Source: Micromonospora tarapacensis (GTDB lineage: Bacteria > Actinomycetota > Actinomycetes > Mycobacteriales > Micromonosporaceae). Taken from it: DNA of 64,000 nt. Position numbers and translations under genes: made by a program. The stretch lies in the NCBI RefSeq assembly GCF_019697375.1, contig NZ_JAHCDI010000004.1, forward strand, positions 3,335,324-3,399,323, in the 5' to 3' direction. The notes below the pieces were generated by a model. It was not told where the DNA came from. It did no database searches and saw nothing but the letters and a program-made list of their open reading frames with translations. This document shows, one piece after another, positions 58,601 to 64,000 of the stretch (within the stretch, counting starts at the first letter, position 1; each line of letters opens with the position of its first letter).

Positions 58601-58647
58601 TGCGCGACCATATGCGATGGGTCCGACCTTCGACGTACCGTTGAGCC

Positions 58648-59058
58648 GTGAGTCTTCCTGACAGCGAACTGCCCCGCACCGAGGACGAGTGGCGGGTCCG
58701 GCTCAGCCCCGACGAGTTCCGGGTGCTGCGCGAGCACGGCACCGAGCCGGCCTGGACCGGCGAGTACGTCGAGACCAAGACGCCCGGCATGTACCGGTGT
58801 CGGGCCTGCGGCGTTGAGTTGTATCCGAGCGACACCAAGTTCGACTCGCACTGCGGCTGGCCCAGCTTCGACGACGCCATCCCCGGTGCGATCCGGGAGA
58901 TCGAGGACAACTCCCTCGGCATGGCGCGCACCGAGATCCGCTGCGCCCGCTGCGACAGTCACCTCGGGCACGTGTTCCGCGGCGAGCACTTCACCGCGAA
59001 GGACACCCGCCACTGCGTGAACTCCCTCTCGATCCGCCTGGACCCCGGCGCCGCCTGA
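58648..59058 (+). CDS. msrB: Peptide-methionine (R)-S-oxide reductase
   Basis: A 136-residue MsrB that repairs methionine-R-sulfoxide in proteins. Zinc Cys pairs are in YRCRACGVEL and IRCARCDSHL, the substrate block is FDSHCGWPSFDDAI, and the resolving/catalytic Cys is in DTRHCVNSLSIRL. GTG 58648. Divergent from the LigD polymerase gene. Confidence 0.95.
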   Translation: MSLPDSELPRTEDEWRVRLSPDEFRVLREHGTEPAWTGEYVETKTPGMYRCRACGVELYPSDTKFDSHCGWPSFDDAIPGAIREIEDNSLGMARTEIRCARCDSHLGHVFRGEHFTAKDTRHCVNSLSIRLDPGAA

Positions 59059-59091
59059 GAGTCGGCGAAAACCCCGAGGGCCGGCGTACCC

Positions 59092-59712
59092 CTAGGCCGC
59101 CGGACGGGCGGCCATCAGGGCGACCTGGGCGGTACGTGACTGCTCGACGCGGCGCGCCAGGTCGCGCACCCGCTCGTCGGTGCCGGCCGCCAGGTGCGCC
59201 CGGGCCAGGTCGGCCGCCGCCTGCTGGTGGGCGCTGAGCACCTCGATCAGCACCGCGTCGACCTGGGCCGCCGGGGCGTCGCGCAACCGTGCGAGCTGGT
59301 CCGGGCCGGCCCCGTGCCCGGCGTGGTCGTCGGCGCGGGCGCTGCGCCCGGCCTGCGTCAACCAGGTCCGCGCGGTCTCCAGTTCGTCGGCCTCGGTTAC
59401 CTCGACGGCGGCGACCAGGGTCCGCAGGTCACCGTCGGTCAGCCGGTCCCTGACCAGCCGGACGATCTGGAGAGTCTGCTCGGTGTGCCCGGCCATCATC
59501 GACAGGAACAGCAGGTCGATGCCGGTCATGTCGGTGGCGGCGGCCGGCGCGACACCGGAGGCGGCAGCCGGTGCCGGAGTGACGGCGGCCGGTGCGCGGT
59601 CCGCGGGCGCACCTGCGCAGCCCGCGGCGAGCAGCGCGGCAAGCAGCGCGGACAGCCGGCGTACCGCCGGGTGGGGGCTGTGGGCCGGCGGGAGGGTGGC
59701 CGGGCCGGCCAC
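59092..59712 (-). CDS. DUF305 lipoprotein
   Basis: A 206-residue secreted protein with signal peptide LSALLAALLAAGC (lipobox Cys ~32) and a DUF305 helical domain: LLFLSMMAGHTEQTLQIVRL (ferritin-like MMxxH pattern), DELETARTWLTQAGR and VLIEVLSAHQQAAADLARAH. DUF305 proteins are often linked to metal handling. The only canonical start, GTG 59712, lies inside the LPMO terminator hairpin, with GGGAGG directly touching it, so initiation may be weak or further downstream. Confidence 0.82.
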   Translation of the reverse strand: MAGPATLPPAHSPHPAVRRLSALLAALLAAGCAGAPADRAPAAVTPAPAAASGVAPAAATDMTGIDLLFLSMMAGHTEQTLQIVRLVRDRLTDGDLRTLVAAVEVTEADELETARTWLTQAGRSARADDHAGHGAGPDQLARLRDAPAAQVDAVLIEVLSAHQQAAADLARAHLAAGTDERVRDLARRVEQSRTAQVALMAARPAA

Positions 59713-59720
59713 CCTCCCGC
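59688..59720. terminator. Terminator of the chitin-type LPMO gene
   Basis: Sixteen-base arms beginning GCGGGAGGGTGGCCGG pair perfectly around one G. It begins 4 bases after the LPMO stop on the reverse strand and overlaps the DUF305 start. Confidence 0.75.
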
Positions 59721-59723
59721 TGG

Positions 59724-60470
59724 TCAGACCTGGCTCCACAGCGCCGGTACGTTCGGCGGTTCCCAGCCGGCGAGGGCGGTGTGCGCCTGCCGGCAGCGGT
59801 AGGTGCGACCACCGTAGGTGACCTGGTCGCCGACGGCGTACGCGCGCCCGGCGGCCCAGGTGCCGCCGGCCGGCGGGTTGGTGGTCGGTGAAACCGTCGG
59901 GGTGGGCGACGGCGACGGCGGATTGGTCGGGCTCGGGCTGGGCGTCGGATTGCCGCCGCCACCGCCGATCTGCAGGTCGACGCAGGAGTAGAAGGCGTTG
60001 GCGGTGTCCGAGATGTTCCACACGGCCAGCAGCTTCTGCCGGCCCGAGTAGCCGGACAGGTTGACGGTGTGCGAGACGGTCGGGCCGGGCTGGCGCCCGC
60101 CGCCGCTGAACACCGCCACCCGGCTGTTGCCGATGAAGTACTCCCAGTCCCGGGTGGCGTGCATGGCCGTGTTGACCCAGGTGAACGTGACGGTGCTGCC
60201 GACCGAGGTGGCCGGCCAGCCACGGTTGTCGTCGTTGAGGACGGCGAAGTGCGAGATGTTGGCGTGGCAGTTGCGCAGCCCCTTGGGGCCCTCGACGCTC
60301 TGCGGCTCCCACCTGATCTGTCCGCAGTCGGGGACGCGGTTCTGGGCGCAGAGCGCCTGGCGGCTGGGCGGCGACGAGACGTAGCCGTGGGCCTGGGCCG
60401 GGGTGGCGACGGCCAGGGTGGAGACCATGGCGCCCGCTGCGACGAGCGGAAGGGTGATTCTTCGGCGCAT
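59724..60470 (-). CDS. AA10 lytic polysaccharide monooxygenase with CBM5/12 (chitin type)
   Basis: A 248-residue secreted copper enzyme that oxidatively cuts crystalline chitin (or cellulose). Signal cleavage after PAQA exposes His 28 (HGYVSSPPSRQALCAQN), which with the second His in FTWVNTAMHATRDWEYF forms the copper brace. A Pro/Thr/Ser-rich linker follows and a C-terminal chitin-binding module (WAAGRAYAVGDQVTYGGRTY, AGWEPPNVPALW). This binding module favours chitin as substrate. ATG 60470 has AAGGAG 9 bases ahead. Confidence 0.94.
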   Translation of the reverse strand: MRRRITLPLVAAGAMVSTLAVATPAQAHGYVSSPPSRQALCAQNRVPDCGQIRWEPQSVEGPKGLRNCHANISHFAVLNDDNRGWPATSVGSTVTFTWVNTAMHATRDWEYFIGNSRVAVFSGGGRQPGPTVSHTVNLSGYSGRQKLLAVWNISDTANAFYSCVDLQIGGGGGNPTPSPSPTNPPSPSPTPTVSPTTNPPAGGTWAAGRAYAVGDQVTYGGRTYRCRQAHTALAGWEPPNVPALWSQV

Positions 60471-60671
60471 GACGGCAGCTCCTTGTCGGCTTGTTGCCTG
60501 GTGAGGTGCCACCAACATAATTTAAACCTTGTTAACAGTAAAGACCCTCATCGATAAAACGGGCGGGTTGGCCGGGTCTCCCCGACCGGCCGACCTGACC
60601 GGATTCCGCCACCCTCACCCCGCGCCATGGAGCAAGATGGGGCAAATAACCAATATTTGGAGGTACTTGTC

Positions 60672-60932
60672 GTGGCAACGTGCGAGGTATGCGGCAACGA
60701 CTACTGGTTGGCGTTCGAGGTGCGTACGGTCAGCGGCGACGTGCACACCTTCGACTCCTTCGAGTGCGCCGCGCACAGGTTGGCGCCCATCTGCGAGCAC
60801 TGCCAGGTCAGGATCATCGGGCACGGGGTGGAGGTGTCCGGCCGCTTCTTCTGTTGCGGGCACTGCGCCCGCGCCGTGGAAACCGAGCAGGGCAGCCAGA
60901 TCCGCGACGCCGTCGGCGCCCGCCCCGCCTGA
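60672..60932 (+). CDS. Small Cys-rich metallothionein-like or zinc-ribbon protein
   Basis: An 86-residue protein with three Cys clusters: TCEVCGNDYWLAFEV, FECAAHRLAPICEHCQVRII and FFCCGHCARAVETEQ. Four or more Cys pairs suggest a zinc ribbon or prokaryotic metallothionein; no family is certain. GTG 60672 has GGAGG 9 bases ahead. It lies between the two LPMO genes but has no evident link to them. Confidence 0.72.
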   Translation: MATCEVCGNDYWLAFEVRTVSGDVHTFDSFECAAHRLAPICEHCQVRIIGHGVEVSGRFFCCGHCARAVETEQGSQIRDAVGARPA

Positions 60933-60980
60933 CCACCCCACCCGGCGGCCCACTCACCCCCCGCGCCATAACCTGGCGGG

Positions 60981-61421
60981 ATGCCGAGCACCGAACTGCG
61001 GGTCGCCCGCTTCGCCGACCTCGACGCCCGAACCTTCCACGACCTGGTACGCCTGCGCGTCGACGTGTTCGTGGTCGAGCAGGAGTGTGCGTACCCGGAG
61101 ATCGACGGGCGGGACGTCGAGCCCGGCACCCGCCATGTCTGGCTGGCCCACGACGGCGCTCCGGTCGCGTACCTGCGGATCCTGGCCGAACCCGACGGGT
61201 CCGCCAGGATCGGGCGGGTGGTGGTGGCGCCGACGGCCCGCAGCGCCGGGCACGCGGGACGGCTGATGACGGCGGCCCTCGCCGAGATCGGCGACCGGCC
61301 GTGCGTGCTGGACGCGCAGTCGCATCTGGTCGACTTCTACACCCGGCACGGCTTCACGGTCAGCGGGCCGGAGTACGTCGAGGACGGCATCCCGCACATC
61401 CCGATGCACCGACCGCGCTGA
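60981..61421 (+). CDS. elaA: ElaA-like GNAT acetyltransferase
   Basis: A 146-residue GNAT of the ElaA type: TFHDLVRLRVDVFVVEQECA, PEIDGRDVEPGTRHVWLAHD, IGRVVVAPTARSAGHAGRLM, FYTRHGFTVSGPEYVEDGIP. The VFVVEQECAYPEIDG block is diagnostic. The physiological substrate is unknown. ATG 60981, 48 bases after the Cys-rich gene. Confidence 0.88.
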   Translation: MPSTELRVARFADLDARTFHDLVRLRVDVFVVEQECAYPEIDGRDVEPGTRHVWLAHDGAPVAYLRILAEPDGSARIGRVVVAPTARSAGHAGRLMTAALAEIGDRPCVLDAQSHLVDFYTRHGFTVSGPEYVEDGIPHIPMHRPR

Positions 61422-61600
61422 CACCGGCACCCGCTGACCGCGCCGCGACCGGCGACGACTCACCGCATTGACGGATGACGATGGTTTGTGCCATTCTTCC
61501 GGCCAGAGACAGCGTAGCGGGGCCGCGCTGACGACGCGGGAGGGGCAACTCCCGAGCGTCCGGGCATGTCGAGATCCGACGACTCCCCTGGGGGCCCTCC

Positions 61601-62716
61601 ATGTCCAATTTGCTCAGATCATCGCGCGCACTGTGGCTGCTGGCCATCGCGGCCGTCGCCCTGTTGCTACTCACCACCGCGCTGACGAACCCCGTCTCCG
61701 CGCACGGCGCCACGGTCAACCCCGGTTCCCGCGCCTACGGCTGCTGGGAGCGCTGGGGTGGTGACCACATGAACCCGCAGATGGCCACCGAGGACCCGAT
61801 GTGTTGGCAGGCCTGGCAGGCCAACCCGAACGCCATGTGGAACTGGAACGGCCAACTCCGCGAGGGGGTGGGCGGCAACCACCAGGCGGCCGTACCGAAC
61901 GGCCAGCTCTGCTCGGGCGGGCGTGCCGAGGGAGGTCGCTACAACGCCCTCGACACGCTGGGTGCCTGGCGGACCACCCCGGTCCCCAACAGCTTCCAGT
62001 TGAAGTTCTTCGACCAGGCCAGCCACGGTGCCGACTACCTCCGGGTGTACGCGACCCGGCAGGGTGTGGACACGCTTACCAAGCCACTGGCCTGGTCCGA
62101 CCTGGAACTGGTCGGCCAGATCGGCTACACGCCGGCGTCGCAGTGGCAACGGGAGGTCGACGGGGTGTCGATCCAGGTTCCGGTGAACGCGCCCGGCCGC
62201 ACCGGCCGGCACATCATCTTCACCGTCTGGCAGGCCAGCCACTTCGACCAGTCGTACTACCACTGCAGCGACGTGCAGTTCGGTGGCGGCACCACCCCAC
62301 CGACCACCACCCCACCGACCACCACGCCGCCCACGACCACGCCGCCGACCACCACGCCACCCACCACCACCCCACCGACCACTACCCCGCCCACCACCAA
62401 CCCGCCGCCGGCGGGTGCCTGCTCGGCGACGTACCGGGTCACCTCGACCTGGTCCGGTGGGTTCCAGGGTGAGGTGCAGGTGACCGCCGGCAGCGCGGCC
62501 ATCCGTGGCTGGCGGGTGACCTGGACGTACGCCAACGGCCAACAGGTCAGCCAGGCGTGGAACGCCACCGTGACCTCCAGCGGTTCCACGGTGACCGCCA
62601 CAAATGTCAGCTACAACGGCAGCCTCGGAGCCGGAGCCAGCACCGGCTTCGGCTTCCTGGCCTCGACCGGTGGCACCAACAGCACACCGACGCTGACCTG
62701 CTCAGCGACCTCCTGA
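61601..62716 (+). CDS. AA10 lytic polysaccharide monooxygenase with CBM2 (cellulose type)
   Basis: A 371-residue secreted LPMO. Cleavage after PVSA exposes His 35 (HGATVNPGSRAYGCWERWGG). The core includes FDQASHGADYLRV and FTVWQASHFDQSYYHCSDVQ with the second copper His and axial residues. A linker of six TTTPP repeats joins it to a CBM2 (CSATYRVTSTWSGGFQGEVQ, YNGSLGAGASTGFGF). Size and the RAYGCWERWGGDHM block place it with cellulose-active AA10 enzymes. ATG 61601. It probably assists the GH9 cellulase. Confidence 0.95.
   Translation: MSNLLRSSRALWLLAIAAVALLLLTTALTNPVSAHGATVNPGSRAYGCWERWGGDHMNPQMATEDPMCWQAWQANPNAMWNWNGQLREGVGGNHQAAVPNGQLCSGGRAEGGRYNALDTLGAWRTTPVPNSFQLKFFDQASHGADYLRVYATRQGVDTLTKPLAWSDLELVGQIGYTPASQWQREVDGVSIQVPVNAPGRTGRHIIFTVWQASHFDQSYYHCSDVQFGGGTTPPTTTPPTTTPPTTTPPTTTPPTTTPPTTTPPTTNPPPAGACSATYRVTSTWSGGFQGEVQVTAGSAAIRGWRVTWTYANGQQVSQAWNATVTSSGSTVTATNVSYNGSLGAGASTGFGFLASTGGTNSTPTLTCSATS
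62291..62409 (+). repeat. Coding tandem repeat for the LPMO linker
   Basis: A 15-base unit (ACC ACC ACC CCA CCG with synonymous changes) repeats about seven times and codes for TTTPP in the linker between AA10 and CBM2. Copy number may vary between strains. Confidence 0.85.
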
Positions 62717-62758
62717 CCCCGGCCGGGGCCGCGCCGGACTCCTCAGGCGCGGCCCCCG

Positions 62759-62872
62759 CCCGGCTCAGCGCACCGCCCGGTTCGGCGCCCCGCCCGCCCG
62801 GCTCAGCGCCCCGCCCGCCCGGCTCAGCGCCCCGCCCGGCCAGCTCAGCGCCCCGCCCGGTTCGGCGCACCG
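62759..62872. repeat. 21-bp GC-rich tandem repeat between LPMO and hemQ
   Basis: CCGGCTCAGCGCCCCGCCCG-type units recur about four times in the space between the convergent LPMO and hemQ genes. No gene is visible there. Confidence 0.7.
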
Positions 62873-62895
62873 GGCGTCGTGCCGGCCCGACCGGC

Positions 62896-63597
62896 TCAGG
62901 CGAGGGCGGCGACGATGTCGGCGATCGAGCGGCGGCGGCCGGTGTAGAACGGCACCTCCTCGCGGACGTGCAGCCGGGCCCGGGACGCGCGCAGGTCACG
63001 CATCAGGTCGACGATCCGGTGCAGTTCGTCGGCCTCGAAGGCGAGCATCCACTCGTAGTCGCCGAGCGCGAACGAGGCGACCGTGTTGGCGCGTACGTCC
63101 GGGTAGCCCCGGGCCATCTTGCCGTGCTCGGCCAGCAACTCCCGCCGTTCGGCGTCCGGCAGCAGGTACCAGTCGTAGGAGCGGACGAACGGGTAGACGC
63201 AGAGGTAGGAGCGGGCCTGTTCACCGGCGAGGAACGCCGGGATGTGGCTCTTGTTGAACTCGGCCGGCCGGTGCAGCGCCATCTGCGACCAGACCGGGGT
63301 CATCGCCCGACCCAGCGTGGTCCGCCGGAACCGCAGGTACGCGTCCTGCAGGTCGTCGCTGGACGACGAGTGCCACCAGATCATCAGGTCGGCGTCGGCG
63401 CGCAGGCCGGACACGTCGTAGGTGCCGCGCACCACGACGTCCTTGTCGGCCAGCTCCTCGATCAGGGACTCGACCTCGCCGGTGACGTTGTCCCGCAGTG
63501 ACGGCAGCGGCGCGCTGACCCGGAACACCGACCACATGGTGTAGCGGATCGTGTCGTTGAGTTCCTTCAGTCTGGCGGCGTTGCTCTGCTCGGTCAT
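62896..63597 (-). CDS. hemQ: Coproheme decarboxylase HemQ
   Basis: A 233-residue chlorite-dismutase-family protein that finishes the coproporphyrin-dependent heme route. Family blocks are [54 protein letters not shown] (proximal-His region), [19 protein letters not shown] and [23 protein letters not shown] 63597 overlaps the hemY stop (ATGA), so the last two pathway enzymes are translationally coupled. Confidence 0.94.
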   Translation of the reverse strand: MTEQSNAARLKELNDTIRYTMWSVFRVSAPLPSLRDNVTGEVESLIEELADKDVVVRGTYDVSGLRADADLMIWWHSSSSDDLQDAYLRFRRTTLGRAMTPVWSQMALHRPAEFNKSHIPAFLAGEQARSYLCVYPFVRSYDWYLLPDAERRELLAEHGKMARGYPDVRANTVASFALGDYEWMLAFEADELHRIVDLMRDLRASRARLHVREEVPFYTGRRRSIADIVAALA

Positions 63598-64000
63598 CTC
63601 CCCGGTCCCTCCAGTGCTGTGATGATCTCCTCGGCCGCGGTCTCGCCGGAGCGGACGCAGACCGGGATGCCGACCCCGTCGTAGCCGGCGCCGGCCAGCC
63701 GCAGCGTCGGATGCGCCGCCCGCAGCGCCGTACGCGCGCCGGCCACCCGGTCGAGGTGACCGGGGGTGTACTGCGGCAGCGCCCCGCCCCACCGCTGCAC
63801 GTGCCCGTCGACCGCCGCGGGCAGCGGCCCGTCGAGCACCGCCGACAGTTCCCGGTGCACGGTGGCGGCGAGGTCCTCGTCGGGGCGCTGGAGCTGGTCC
63901 TCCTCGCCGTACCGGCCGACCGAGGCGCGCACCAGGGCCAGCCCGTCGCGCCGGCGCAGGTGGCCCCACTTGGTGGTGAAGAAGGTGGCCGCCTTGATCA
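63594..64000 (-). CDS. hemY: Coproporphyrinogen III oxidase HemY/CgoX (C-terminal part)
   Basis: The last ~135 codons of the FAD-dependent oxidase of the coproporphyrin heme route; the rest lies beyond the window. [40 protein letters not shown] and [20 protein letters not shown] are typical of its C-terminal FAD and substrate regions. Its stop overlaps the hemQ start. Confidence 0.9.
   Translation of the reverse strand, partial: IKAATFFTTKWGHLRRRDGLALVRASVGRYGEEDQLQRPDEDLAATVHRELSAVLDGPLPAAVDGHVQRWGGALPQYTPGHLDRVAGARTALRAAHPTLRLAGAGYDGVGIPVCVRSGETAAEEIITALEGPGR

Noticed and set aside
61537..61554. CGGGAG/CTCCCG inverted repeat upstream of the CBM2 LPMO as a CebR box
   Set aside because: The half-sites are separated by six bases, whereas CebR boxes have them adjacent (GGGAGCGCTCCC).
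62759..62872. CRISPR-like repeats between LPMO and hemQ
   Set aside because: Units are 21 bp, adjacent and without spacers; it is a simple tandem repeat.

Overview
The window looks like a chromosomal piece of a high-GC, plant-polymer-degrading actinomycete, most probably Micromonosporaceae (Micromonospora-like). This rests on the extreme G/C bias at third codon positions, frequent GTG starts, twin-arginine and lipobox secretion signals, secreted cellulose, xylan and chitin enzymes with CBM2 and CBM5-type modules, a cebEFG-bglC-cebR cellobiose locus, a biotin locus with a bsaP-like gene, and actinobacterial families such as the XRE/DUF397 pair. The genus is inferred, not shown.

Layout. (1) 1-4735: xylan-use genes: a sugar-binding lipoprotein (cut by the window edge), a GH43 xylosidase and a GH10 xylanase, with repeated TTCCGGAA-type palindromes in front of them, then a polysaccharide deacetylase. 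(2) 4818-10943: regulators and small enzymes set between two tRNA clusters, Gly-Val and Gly-Cys-Val, which look duplicated. (3) 11003-17842: miscellaneous genes, a P450, and biotin genes bioD-bioF facing bioB-bsaP. (4) 18157-25421: a modular GH9 cellulase with a CebR-type box, two ACT-domain proteins, and a kinase plus acyl-CoA dehydrogenase pair. (5) 25831-31879: the ceb cellobiose operon with two CebR boxes. (6) 31946-43229: a pyrimidine reductase, a large membrane hydrolase-like protein, and an operon herA-sbcD-sbcC-nurA-methyltransferase. (7) 43446-49782: ECF sigma/anti-sigma, a lipoprotein, an AlkA-like glycosylase, an ATP-dependent ligase and a secreted hydrolase. (8) 49795-53750: an accessory island with lower GC and atypical codons, containing two opposite-strand proteins built of Clp N-domain-like repeats around an unknown gene. 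(9) 53907-64000: redox, GNAT and regulatory genes, a LigD-type polymerase, msrB, two lytic polysaccharide monooxygenases, and hemQ with the end of hemY.

How the genes work together. The xylan and cellulose genes form uptake-and-digestion circuits. Secreted GH10 and GH9 enzymes and LPMOs release oligosaccharides, ABC transporters import them, and GH43 and GH1 enzymes finish hydrolysis in the cell. CebR boxes sit in front of both cebE and the GH9 gene, so one repressor probably controls both. The herA-sbcD-sbcC-nurA operon matches the composition of the archaeal HerA-Mre11-Rad50-NurA end-processing set. The ligase and LigD polymerase elsewhere suggest end-joining capacity, although no Ku gene lies in the window.

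Data caution. At least five genes (deacetylase, bioF, cebR, the AlkA-like gene and one Clp-repeat gene) are broken by single missing bases, each in or beside a G/C run. The uniform direction suggests homopolymer undercalling in the sequence more than true gene decay.

No CRISPR array, rRNA gene, intact transposase or replication origin was seen.
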